A stretch of 25,458 nt of DNA from a virus: the IMG/VR virus record IMGVR_UViG_3300031758_000521, positions 1-25,458 of that record; one strand, written 5' to 3'. This document shows, in pieces, positions 17,628-24,763 of this stretch (the first letter of the stretch is position 1; the number at the start of each line of letters is the position of its first letter). Made by a program: the position numbers and the translations under genes. Below the pieces are notes generated by a model. That model saw only the letters and a list, made by a program, of their open reading frames with translations. It was not told where the DNA came from and made no database searches.

Positions 17628-18494
17628 TTAAAATTCCTGTATATGTTCCAACAACTGCTTCATGCGGTTTTGGATAAAATAGTTAAGTAGTTTTTCCCTA
17701 CCACGTTTAGGGGTATTTTCATAAGTCTCAAGAATCTTCTCTTGATACTCAGTTGGAATCTTAGACAGGTCAATCAGCAATTCATTTCGCTTGTAATTTC
17801 TCAGCATCACTTCATCGCAAAAAGACTCAGGTTCTTCTTCTAACCACTTATTTAGCTTTTTCTCAGTTACAGGTTTTTGACGGGCTTCTGTTACGAATGT
17901 GTCATCAGAAGACATGAAGTTAGGAATACCATCGCTTCTGTCACCTCTGATAATGTGTTCCTTTAAGAATGCTTCTGGCGTATTGGTACGCAAGAACTTC
18001 TTACCCATTGGGCTATACTGTTCTACGTTTGCGAACTTCTGCAATTGCATAAAGTCTTTATCGCTGGATAGAATCAGAATCTTTTCAGTAGTGCTATTCT
18101 TAAGAGGAACACCGAACTTGTGTGCCAATGTTGCGATAACATCATCGGCTTCAGTCTTCTCAACTTGAATCACTTTGTACGGAAAGTATTCTTTGATTTC
18201 GTCACGCACTTTGTTTAGCGTTTCGAAAATCATATTCCAGTCAAACGGAGATGCCTCTCTGTCTTTCTTACGACCAGCTTTGTAATATGGAAAGTAGTCT
18301 CTGCGCCAGTACTTCTTATCATCGCAACAGATAACAATGTCGCCATACTCATCTTTGAATTTAACATTGTACATTCGAATGCTATTCAGCACCATGTGGC
18401 GAACCATGTTCTCATCAATAGGATTTGATGCATTTGAATTCACTTGCATCATCAGGTTTGAAATCATTACCTGATTCAAGTCGATTAAAATCAT
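17628..18494 (-). CDS. rnh: T4 Rnh-like RNase H / 5' flap nuclease
   Basis: 288 residues, close to T4 Rnh (305). Metal-site residues and motifs follow the T4-like FEN order: Asp5 in LIDLN, Asp58-Asp59 in VICCDDKKYWRR, the PYYKAGRK loop (69-76), EADD (115-118) in TEADDVIATLA, DKD (145-147) in LSSDKDFMQ, and the helix-hairpin-helix-like GDRSDGIPN (184-192). It removes RNA primers and 5' flaps during lagging-strand synthesis. Starts 6 nt after the upstream gene's stop. The strongest single marker of a T4-like virus here. Confidence 0.94.
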   Translation of the reverse strand: MILIDLNQVMISNLMMQVNSNASNPIDENMVRHMVLNSIRMYNVKFKDEYGDIVICCDDKKYWRRDYFPYYKAGRKKDREASPFDWNMIFETLNKVRDEIKEYFPYKVIQVEKTEADDVIATLAHKFGVPLKNSTTEKILILSSDKDFMQLQKFANVEQYSPMGKKFLRTNTPEAFLKEHIIRGDRSDGIPNFMSSDDTFVTEARQKPVTEKKLNKWLEEEPESFCDEVMLRNYKRNELLIDLSKIPTEYQEKILETYENTPKRGREKLLNYFIQNRMKQLLEHIQEF

Positions 18495-18500
18495 TTTAAG

Positions 18501-19625
18501 TTATCCAGTTATTACTCTAACAACAATTGTATCAGAGTTAATGCGTCCTGTCAATTCGGAGGGCTTGGTAGTCAATCCATCTAACAGTTTTTTCAACACA
18601 ATCTTACCACCATCAAGTACTTGCTTAACAGTCACTTCGGGCTTACGCAAACGTTTGCCAATGGACGTTTCTGTATTAAAGTTTTGAATTGTCGTACCTT
18701 TGATTGTCAGGCCTTTTGCATTGTCAGCATTGTACATGCCAAGCAATTTAGTTTTGGTATTGTACAACCACACCTGATTCGCACCAACAATCTTTTCTGG
18801 TAGAACACTCTTCAAATTCAACTCAGCAAAATCTTTCATGTATTGCACTTTAGCGGCAATCACACTTGCAGGTTTCTCTTTTACTTTACGTGTTTTACGT
18901 GTGGGTTTCTTTTCTGCACCACGATTTGTTTCTGTAACAATCGCATCATAAAATTCTTTGATCTTGCGTAATTGAACTTTACTGAAATTAGAATACCCTT
19001 CTTTAATATCAGCATCGGAGGTATTCATCGCATCTTCAAATTCTTTAGAACGCTTGATGAACACTTCACACATTTTCTTTTGCACAACGGCAGATAATTC
19101 TTTACCCTTTAGATACGATTCCATATCTGGTGCGAACTTACATCCGCCGGCAATGAACTCATCAACAAGTCCTTCAATCTCACCGACTTCATCCGAAGCC
19201 TTTTCACGAATTCGATCTTGAATAGATACGACTGGTGCAGTTGTTGTTGCGACAACGGGCGCTTTTGTTTTTTTAGTTTTCTTTGCAGTCTCAATGACAG
19301 TCTTAAACTCTTTGACAAAAAAGTTTTTGAATGTGTCAGATGGTTCGTAGCCCATACACATCATACGTGCTACCCAACCAAGTTGTACTGGAATAGATGC
19401 GTCACTTGATGACACTAAAGAAATTTCTTCCTTCGGTCGACCAATGCTAGCCATGTATTCGACAACAAACGTTTTTGCTTGCTTGCTGTCACAAAAATAG
19501 TTATACCAATTCAATGCACGAATCTCAGCAATCTTAAGATTGTTGATTTCCTCTTGATTGGTCCAAGAAGGTTCTGTGCCAAAGGCTTGTGCGTCAGCGC
19601 CAGGATTGATCTTGGAAAATTTCAT
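18501..19625 (-). CDS. Large phage protein, unknown function
   Basis: 374 residues, the longest gene in the window. An N-terminal block (ALNWYNYFCDSKQAKTF, VEYMASIGRPKEEI) is followed by a Lys/Thr/Ala-rich linker (about 114-134), a helical middle, a basic linker (KKPTRKTRKVKEKP, about 242-255) and a C-terminal strand-rich domain with QVWLYNTKTKLLGMY. The combination of helical N-terminal domain, disordered linkers and a beta C-terminal domain is seen in cyanophage hypothetical proteins near rnh. It lacks a signal peptide. I cannot assign a role. Confidence 0.75.
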   Translation of the reverse strand: MKFSKINPGADAQAFGTEPSWTNQEEINNLKIAEIRALNWYNYFCDSKQAKTFVVEYMASIGRPKEEISLVSSSDASIPVQLGWVARMMCMGYEPSDTFKNFFVKEFKTVIETAKKTKKTKAPVVATTTAPVVSIQDRIREKASDEVGEIEGLVDEFIAGGCKFAPDMESYLKGKELSAVVQKKMCEVFIKRSKEFEDAMNTSDADIKEGYSNFSKVQLRKIKEFYDAIVTETNRGAEKKPTRKTRKVKEKPASVIAAKVQYMKDFAELNLKSVLPEKIVGANQVWLYNTKTKLLGMYNADNAKGLTIKGTTIQNFNTETSIGKRLRKPEVTVKQVLDGGKIVLKKLLDGLTTKPSELTGRINSDTIVVRVITG

Positions 19626-19628
19626 AGT

Positions 19629-19928
19629 TTATTCACCTAATGTAAATGATACAGACTTAACAGAATCGTAACGGAAAGAACGCCATTCGTTTTTCTCTAA
19701 GTCGACTACAGAGATTGCCTCATCAGTTGCCGTTGTACGAACACGTTCGGTTTTCTTTTCGTATGTTGGGATTGCGCTCTCTTGCAATGTGCATTTCATG
19801 GTACGCATTGTGCCGTCTTTCTTAAGAAAGTCAACAGTCACAGGACCATATTTGAGGTGGCTAACAAGCCAATCACGAAATACTTTTTGCTCTTTTGCGT
19901 CACTTGTTGCATAGTTAAAAGTTGTCAT
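19629..19928 (-). CDS. SH3-like barrel protein, DUF2693-like
   Basis: 99 residues from the ATG at 19928, which has GGAG 9 nt upstream. An ATG at 19961 is in frame, but the promoter at 19968-19996 puts the transcription start at about that base, leaving no leader. VTVDFLKKDGTMRTMKCTL (about 30-48) matches a DUF2693-type pattern ('xxFxKxDGTxRxMxxTL') found in T4-like phages as an SH3-like barrel. The rest is strand-rich with WRSFRYDSVKSVSF near the end. First gene of the Rnh operon. Confidence 0.78.
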   Translation of the reverse strand: MTTFNYATSDAKEQKVFRDWLVSHLKYGPVTVDFLKKDGTMRTMKCTLQESAIPTYEKKTERVRTTATDEAISVVDLEKNEWRSFRYDSVKSVSFTLGE

Positions 19929-19967
19929 ATCAAAGTTCTCCATGTTAAAAATATCTTTCATGTCTCT

Positions 19968-19996
19968 AGTATACCTACAATCCGTTCGGTTGTCAA
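19968..19996 (-). promoter_or_regulatory. Consensus promoter of the Rnh operon (unboxed)
   Basis: TATACT (19968-19973), 17-bp spacer, TTGACA (19991-19996). There is no palindrome upstream. Transcription would start near 19961, which makes the ATG at 19928 the likely first start codon. Confidence 0.78.
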
Positions 19997-19997
19997 G

Positions 19998-20240
19998 TCA
20001 ATCATTCTGTGTTCTTAATTCATCATAAAGATAATCATGCAATTCATTGATACCACCAACGTATTTGAATTCATGGTATATGTGTGGAACAAAGTTTGTG
20101 TTAGGAATCAATTTCTGTAATTGGGCTACTGTATAATCTTCGCCAAGTATGAAAAGTTTGTATCTTCTTTTGCATATGTTAAGGAGCAATTCTGTTTTTT
20201 CGGTTGCTTTGCTTCCAATCGCACCATAGACATAATACAT
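19998..20240 (-). CDS. Glutaredoxin-like protein lacking the CxxC motif
   Basis: 80 residues. The end NTNFVPHIYHEFKYVGGINELHDYL matches the glutaredoxin 'TVPxIFxxxxxIGGxxEL' block (cis-Pro and Gly-Gly), and the start MYYVYGAIGSKATEKTELLL fits its first strand and helix, but the active-site CxxC is replaced by Ser-Lys-Ala-Thr. A dithiol redox role is therefore unlikely; a binding or structural role is possible. It overlaps the upstream gene by 1 nt. The fold call is by motif. Confidence 0.75.
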   Translation of the reverse strand: MYYVYGAIGSKATEKTELLLNICKRRYKLFILGEDYTVAQLQKLIPNTNFVPHIYHEFKYVGGINELHDYLYDELRTQND

Positions 20241-20647
20241 TAAGGCACATTGTACACCTGCACATAGTCACTGGGTTCATTATTTAATATTGCAGTTTTG
20301 AGTGTACCCTTGAAATCATACGTAACTTGATAACCCTTTACGACATTATAGAATTCTTCGTGGGTTACTAAATTGCATATTGGTTTTTGGTTTAATGGTG
20401 TTGTTGCTAATATAACAGGTGTTCCGACAGACGCACCTGAATAGTGAACTGTTCCATAATGTTTTTCACAATAATTTTTTGTTGCCATGTACGGTACCTT
20501 TTCTATGATAGGTTTCTTGCTTATTACTTTTGCCATGTATACTTTATTCGTTGAAGAATTATCTTCAACAAGGGTAACCTCGGCATGTGCAAAATTACAC
20601 ATAATTAAAAGTGCTACAATACTATGTAGCGTAGACAAGTTTTTCAT
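20240..20647 (-). CDS. Secreted protein, paralogue of 20644-21078
   Basis: 135 residues with a Sec signal (about 1-22, ending NFAHAE). Two Cys in the mature part (NYCEKHYG and PICNL) may form a disulphide. The C-terminal YNVVKGYQVTYDFKGTLKTAILN shares its layout with the upstream gene's GYDVTFEYYGQIRTVRMNHDPG. That end resembles the last domain of bacterial glycine-zipper outer-membrane proteins. Start overlaps the upstream stop by 4 nt. Probably periplasmic. Confidence 0.72.
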   Translation of the reverse strand: MKNLSTLHSIVALLIMCNFAHAEVTLVEDNSSTNKVYMAKVISKKPIIEKVPYMATKNYCEKHYGTVHYSGASVGTPVILATTPLNQKPICNLVTHEEFYNVVKGYQVTYDFKGTLKTAILNNEPSDYVQVYNVP

Positions 20648-21078
20648 TCCATCACATATATGCTAGTTACTGATTTTACACGTACTGCGGTACCTGGATC
20701 GTGATTCATACGAACGGTTCTGATTTGTCCGTAGTATTCAAACGTTACATCATATCCAATAATGAATTGTTTGTATTCTCTATCAGCATAGGGAATGCAT
20801 CTTTGAATCATGTTGCTTGGAGGTTTGCCCGTAGGTGTGCCAGCAGTTTGTGCCGATGCGCCAGACAAGTCTTCTACCATTGTGCATGATGTTCTAGTCA
20901 CGTTATACGTTCTGGATTCTTGAATCGGTTGAATGCGAACAACTCTTGCCAATTCGAACTTAACTAAACTGTCACCCTCAAGGCTACTTCGATAATTGCT
21001 AGAATTACCTTGAAGCATACCAGAAACTGCGGATGTTGAAATCATAATTCCAACTAGTGCAGTGGTCAAGAATTTCAT
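20644..21078 (-). CDS. Secreted protein resembling a glycine-zipper surface antigen without the zipper
   Basis: 144 residues with a signal peptide (cleavage likely after about residue 20). ARVVRIQPIQESRTYNV with Cys, then a short Gly/Ala/Ser/Thr stretch (SGASAQTAGTPTGKPPSN), then YKQFIIGYDVTFEYYGQIRTVRMNHDPG. In bacterial 17-kDa/SlyB-like proteins a similar N-part and C-part flank a long glycine zipper; here that segment is only about 18 residues. Its role is unknown; an envelope one is likely. Translationally coupled to neighbours on both sides by 4-nt overlaps. Confidence 0.65.
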   Translation of the reverse strand: MKFLTTALVGIMISTSAVSGMLQGNSSNYRSSLEGDSLVKFELARVVRIQPIQESRTYNVTRTSCTMVEDLSGASAQTAGTPTGKPPSNMIQRCIPYADREYKQFIIGYDVTFEYYGQIRTVRMNHDPGTAVRVKSVTSIYVME

Positions 21079-21296
21079 TTTGAACTCCCAATGATAGCAT
21101 TAATTATTGCAGTCAACCAAAACACCGACATTACAGTTTCCCATGTCACAGGAATGTTAACGGCAAACAAAGTATTGACAGCAGACAATGTAATGTATGA
21201 ACCTAGAATGTACAGTGACACCCAAGCAATCAACGCACCAAGAATGACGCCGGCCGTTGCTTTTTCAGGCGCAAATGTAAACGGACCAATTTTCAT
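21075..21296 (-). CDS. Small two-helix membrane protein
   Basis: 73 residues. Two hydrophobic segments, roughly 14-37 and 48-69, connected by a short loop, in an N-in/C-in hairpin. The N-terminal MKIGPFTFAPEKATAGVILG leads into the first helix. It starts with an AGGAG site 5 nt from the ATG and is the first gene behind the promoter at 21322. The stop overlaps the start of the secreted protein gene. Family unknown. Confidence 0.78.
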   Translation of the reverse strand: MKIGPFTFAPEKATAGVILGALIAWVSLYILGSYITLSAVNTLFAVNIPVTWETVMSVFWLTAIINAIIGSSK

Positions 21297-21321
21297 AAAA
21301 ACTCCTATTCAATGTTTATAC

Positions 21322-21350
21322 AGTATAACATAACAATCATGGCATGTCAA
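21322..21350 (-). promoter_or_regulatory. Consensus promoter of the secreted-protein operon (unboxed)
   Basis: TATACT (21322-21327), 17-bp spacer, TTGACA (21345-21350). The -35 overlaps the stop codon of the GIY-YIG gene. It drives 19998-21296. Confidence 0.78.
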
Positions 21351-21664
21351 AATGTATTCAACGATGGTTCGAATTCGGCAATCAATTCTCGTTCACGCTG
21401 GTGTGCGGGTTTACGTCCACGAATCACTTCAAGGACTTCATATTGCCATGCGGCACCAGCCAACTCACGCAATGCAGTACACATTGCCCAATTTTTGTTT
21501 TCGCACTTTGCACGACTCACATGTTTTTGCCAGCGAACTTTAACAGAACGGACATAGGCTTGACCCTGTGCAACAGTCAAGCCAACATATGAATCGCCAG
21601 TATCCACGCACGTAACTTTGTACAGCACATGGTTTCGGTCGGAACGTTTCTTTCTCAATGTCAT
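21347..21664 (-). CDS. GIY-YIG nuclease-like protein
   Basis: 105 residues. VLYKVTCVDTGDSYVGLT (13-30) carries the GIY-YIG-type pair of strands with Tyr15 and Tyr26-Val-Gly28. A helix with WQKH follows, and the likely catalytic Glu is Glu93 in ERELIAEFEPSLN. The length fits a stand-alone GIY-YIG domain without a large DNA-binding tail. It may be a free-standing homing enzyme or a repair-type nuclease. It lies alone behind its own promoter at the strand switch. Confidence 0.87.
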   Translation of the reverse strand: MTLRKKRSDRNHVLYKVTCVDTGDSYVGLTVAQGQAYVRSVKVRWQKHVSRAKCENKNWAMCTALRELAGAAWQYEVLEVIRGRKPAHQRERELIAEFEPSLNTF

Positions 21665-21670
21665 ATGACT

Positions 21671-21730
21671 AGTATACCATAGTGGGACAACAAGTCAAGG
21701 GTTATTTCGGCTTTGTTGCAGGAAAACAAC
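21671..21730 (-). promoter_or_regulatory. Boxed sigma70-type promoter, diverged copy
   Basis: TATACT (21671-21676), 16-bp spacer, TTGACT (21693-21698), a gap of 16 bp, palindrome GTTG-N8-CAAC (21715-21730). The GTTG before the -35 is lost. It drives the GIY-YIG gene. Confidence 0.75.
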
Positions 21731-21768
21731 AAAATCCCCCTCTGATAATTGCTGAAAACTTGGTTTAC

Positions 21769-21776
21769 CATAAATA
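21769..21776 (+). promoter_or_regulatory. T4-type late promoter octamer
   Basis: CATAAATA, matching the NATAAATA late promoter consensus of T4-like cyanophages (T4 itself TATAAATA), 25 nt before the first plus-strand start codon. Position and strand fit a late promoter for the rightward block. Confidence 0.6.
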
Positions 21777-21801
21777 TATCGACATTTAAAGGGAGGTTGT
21801 C

Positions 21802-22362
21802 ATGGCAGAAGTAGTATTTTCAGAAAAGAAACCATTGTCACGTAGTGAGCGTGAAGCAAATATCAAAGACAAAGCGGGATGGTTGATTACTGTTCTAGCC
21901 GCTTTGCTTGCAATCAATACATATGTTTCAAGTGGTAACAGCAGTAAAGTATTGAACAATACAATTAGTGCAAATAATACTTGGGCATTCTATCAAGCAA
22001 AATCAGTTAAACAAACTCTTGCTGAGATGGCTAGAGATGATGCTATCGATAGAAAACAATTTGATAAAGCAGACAAGTTAACTGCAAAGATTGATAGATA
22101 CGAATCTGAGCCTGCAACAGGTGAAGGTAAGAAAGAACTATTTGCTAAAGCAAAGGCACTTGAAGCGGAACGTGACCAAATTCGTAAGTCTGGTCCTTGG
22201 ATGACATTTGCTGGTTCTGCATTTCAAATTGCAATTGTTTTATTGACGGCAAGCATTTTAGCAGTTAGCATGTCGTTATATTTTGCTAGTATTGGCGTTG
22301 GAATTTTTGCCGCCTTACTAATGAGTCAAGGTCTATGGCTTTGGCTTCCAATAGTTTTATAA
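21802..22362 (+). CDS. DUF4337-like membrane protein
   Basis: 186 residues with three hydrophobic segments, about 27-44, 134-155 and 158-182. The block SSKVLNNTISANNTWAFYQAKSVKQTL (about 46-72) is the DUF4337 signature. Between the first and second segments there is a charged, coiled-coil-like region. Bacterial and phage members have no known function; an inner-membrane location is expected. An AGGGAGG ribosome binding site precedes the ATG. First gene of the plus-strand block, 25 nt after the late-promoter octamer. Confidence 0.87.
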   Translation: MAEVVFSEKKPLSRSEREANIKDKAGWLITVLAALLAINTYVSSGNSSKVLNNTISANNTWAFYQAKSVKQTLAEMARDDAIDRKQFDKADKLTAKIDRYESEPATGEGKKELFAKAKALEAERDQIRKSGPWMTFAGSAFQIAIVLLTASILAVSMSLYFASIGVGIFAALLMSQGLWLWLPIVL

Positions 22363-22553
22363 AAATTATTGTCTTTATAATATGTTTAATAATTCTAAAT
22401 GCGAGTGCTGAAAGGACAAACAAAAACGAAACGATGAAGTGTGTCCGTTGGGGATGGACTGGTGATGTGTTTGAACGAAAAGTATATTGCATAGAGTGGG
22501 TTAAAAAAGACTGTTCGAATAGATTACACAAAGAAATTTGTAAACGGGAGTAA
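22335..22553 (+). CDS. Small secreted Cys-containing protein
   Basis: 72 residues from the ATG at 22335, overlapping the previous gene by 28 nt in another frame. A hydrophobic signal (about 8-24, IKIIVFIICLIILNASAE) is followed by a mature part of about 48 residues with four Cys (KCVRWGW, YCIEW, DCSN, ICKRE), enough for two disulphides. I recall similar Trp/Cys patterns in phage secreted proteins. Function unknown; exported, likely periplasmic. Confidence 0.72.
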   Translation: MALASNSFIKIIVFIICLIILNASAERTNKNETMKCVRWGWTGDVFERKVYCIEWVKKDCSNRLHKEICKRE

Positions 22554-22558
22554 AACAA

Positions 22559-23056
22559 ATGATCGATCCTATCACGGCACTAGCAGGCATTACGTCTGCT
22601 ATTTCGATGGTTAAAAAAGCGGCTAAGGTCGCAAATGACCTAGGTTCTCTTGCGCCAATGATCGGCAAGATGTTCGATGCCAAGAGTACCGCTACTAAAG
22701 CATTGATTGAAGCTAAAAAGACAAAGAAGGGTTCCAACATGGGAACCGCACTTCAGATTGAAATGGCATTAGAACAAGCTAGGGCATTCGAAGAAGAGTT
22801 AAAATTGCTGTTTATGCAGACAGGCAAGATTGACGTATGGAATAAAATCAAGGCTCGTCAAGCAGAAATGGATGCAGACGATGCTAATGATTTAAGACTT
22901 CATAACGCACAAGAACGTAAGCGTAAACAAAAAGAAGAAGAGTTAAATGAATGGGCGATGATTATCGGCGCAGTTGCATTTGTCATATTCATATTTGCTA
23001 TCGGTAGTTATGAACTGATACAATGGTGCCAAACAAGTGCTAGGTGTGGAAGATGA
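22559..23056 (+). CDS. C-terminally anchored membrane protein, paralogue of 23216-23989
   Basis: 165 residues. The N-terminus MIDPITALAGITSAISMVKKAAK is shared in layout with the later gene at 23216 (MDPITLFALANGAVSAVKAG). A long charged helical region (about 60-135, Lys/Glu/Gln-rich) precedes a single hydrophobic segment, about 134-153 (IIGAVAFVIFIFAIGSYELI). Such an arrangement suggests a cytoplasmic protein held in the inner membrane by its C-terminal end. Related proteins occur in T4-like marine phages, function unknown. Confidence 0.8.
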   Translation: MIDPITALAGITSAISMVKKAAKVANDLGSLAPMIGKMFDAKSTATKALIEAKKTKKGSNMGTALQIEMALEQARAFEEELKLLFMQTGKIDVWNKIKARQAEMDADDANDLRLHNAQERKRKQKEEELNEWAMIIGAVAFVIFIFAIGSYELIQWCQTSARCGR

Positions 23057-23205
23057 ACGAATACCAAAAAACATTTGATCTTTGCTTAAAGATATTTTGT
23101 TATGGCTCAGTAGCATTATACTTATTAGGCTTCCTTAAATTCTTGCCTGATGACCTATCAGACAGAATTGTCAATGGATTGATTAATAAGTACCTACCTT
23201 TTTAG
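23053..23205 (+). CDS. Small single-pass membrane protein
   Basis: 50 residues (MNEYQKTFDLCLKIFCYG then SVALYLLGFLKFLPDDL). The start overlaps the preceding stop (ATGA), which supports translation. One hydrophobic segment at about 11-30. It lies between the two paralogous anchored proteins. Function unknown. Confidence 0.7.
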   Translation: MNEYQKTFDLCLKIFCYGSVALYLLGFLKFLPDDLSDRIVNGLINKYLPF

Positions 23206-23215
23206 CACATGAAAA

Positions 23216-23989
23216 ATGGATCCAATCACCCTCTTTGCATTAGCGAACGGAGCAGTCTCCGCAGTCAAGGCTGGATGCAAACTTTATAAAGATATTAAAG
23301 GTGCCGCTGGAGATATCAGAGGCGTACTCAAAGATTTAGATGAACAGTTTGCAAATAACCATAAGAATAAACCAGCAACAACTACACAACGTAATGCGTA
23401 CATAGAAGAGAAAAATCGTGTAATAGAATTAAACAAGCGTGATGGTGATACAACTAGCATCTATACAGAGATTGGTAATCATCTTGGCACATACTACGAT
23501 AACTTAAATAAATGTATTGCTGTGTTTGAAGAAGAAGAACGAAAAGCAAGGACTAAAATTTATGAGGGTGATGATAGTTTAGGTAAACGTGCGTTACAGC
23601 GTGTGTTAATGCGTAAACAATTAGAACAAATGGCTGTTGAGTTGCGTGAATTGATGGTATATCAAAGTCCGCCTGAGTTGGGTGCATTGTATACTGAAGT
23701 TGAAGAGATGATGGTTCAGATGGGAAAAGAACAAAAGATTCTTATCACAAAACAAATACAAAGAGAAGAAATTGAAAACCGTAGACGCACCGTTAGGAAA
23801 AAACAAATGATGCATCAGGCAATGATTGGCATTGCTATCTTATTTGTAATTTTTGTTTTTGGATTCAGCATGATGTGGGTTGCACAAATGCGACAAGAAA
23901 TGTACCCTCAGTACGGCAACGAATTTATTCCAAAAACAGAAGAACAACGCAGACAGGAATCCCAACCACAAATTTATGTGGGTAGATAA
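23216..23989 (+). CDS. C-terminally anchored membrane protein, paralogue of 22559-23056
   Basis: 257 residues: N-terminal MDPITLFALANGAVSAVKAG, then a long helical charged region (about 40-200, several heptad-like stretches), a basic run (ENRRRTVRKKQMM) and one hydrophobic segment (about 203-220), ending in a short polar tail. The plan is the same as in the gene two before it, so the pair arose by duplication. A coiled-coil oligomer anchored to the inner membrane is the likely form. No motif for an enzyme. The stop is directly followed by the next ATG. Confidence 0.8.
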   Translation: MDPITLFALANGAVSAVKAGCKLYKDIKGAAGDIRGVLKDLDEQFANNHKNKPATTTQRNAYIEEKNRVIELNKRDGDTTSIYTEIGNHLGTYYDNLNKCIAVFEEEERKARTKIYEGDDSLGKRALQRVLMRKQLEQMAVELRELMVYQSPPELGALYTEVEEMMVQMGKEQKILITKQIQREEIENRRRTVRKKQMMHQAMIGIAILFVIFVFGFSMMWVAQMRQEMYPQYGNEFIPKTEEQRRQESQPQIYVGR

Positions 23990-24763
23990 ATGGTTCATAC
24001 GAAAACATATCGTTCTATTTTTGTGAGTGATGTGCATTTAGGCACGAAAGATAGTCAAGCAGATAAGTTAAATAACTTTTTAAAGCATAACAGTTGTGAC
24101 ACACTATATCTAGTGGGTGATATTATTGATGCATGGCGCATACAACAAAACAAGTGGCGATGGAAACAAAGCCATACCAATGTAGTACGTAGAGTATTAG
24201 GTCACGCAAAACGTGGCACTAGAGTTGTTTATATAGCCGGGAATCACGATGAGTTTCTTAGACCCATGATACCATATGGTTTTAGTTTTGGTCTTGTTGA
24301 AATTCACAATCAAATAGAACATATAGGTGCAGATGGTAAGCATTATCTAGTCACACATGGAGACTTGTTTGACGGCATTACTAAACTGGCACCATGGTTA
24401 GCATTCTTAGGAGATAAAGCATATGACTTCATCCTTTCTGTCAATAGTAGGTATAATTGGCTACGTCATCGCATGGGTTTTGGGTACTTTAGCATTAGCA
24501 AGTTTCTTAAACACAGAGTTAAAAAGGCAGTAGACTTTATGTTCAAGTTTGAAGAAAACTTGGCCAATTACTGTAAGAAGCGAGGTTTTGATGGAGTTAT
24601 ATGCGGACATATACACCACGCAGAGATTAAAGAAATTAATGGCGTTATGTATATGAATGATGGCGATTGGGTTGAAAGTTGTACAGCACTTGTAGAACAC
24701 CATGACGGCCGCTGGGAAATTATAACTTGGACTAAGGAAAAAGACAATGATGAAACTCTGTGA
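23990..24763 (+). CDS. Calcineurin-like phosphoesterase, LpxH-like UDP-diacylglucosamine hydrolase
   Basis: 257 residues. All metallophosphoesterase motifs are present: SDVHLG (13-18), GDIIDAW (43-49), GNHDE (84-88), HGD (123-125) and GHIHH (206-210). DVHLGTK with DAWRIQ and the Tyr/Trp-rich region fit the LpxH/YkuE-type UDP-2,3-diacylglucosamine pyrophosphatase, which releases lipid X in lipid A synthesis. Phage copies probably act on a nucleotide-linked substrate of the host envelope. It follows the stop of the previous gene with no gap. Confidence 0.85.
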   Translation: MVHTKTYRSIFVSDVHLGTKDSQADKLNNFLKHNSCDTLYLVGDIIDAWRIQQNKWRWKQSHTNVVRRVLGHAKRGTRVVYIAGNHDEFLRPMIPYGFSFGLVEIHNQIEHIGADGKHYLVTHGDLFDGITKLAPWLAFLGDKAYDFILSVNSRYNWLRHRMGFGYFSISKFLKHRVKKAVDFMFKFEENLANYCKKRGFDGVICGHIHHAEIKEINGVMYMNDGDWVESCTALVEHHDGRWEIITWTKEKDNDETL

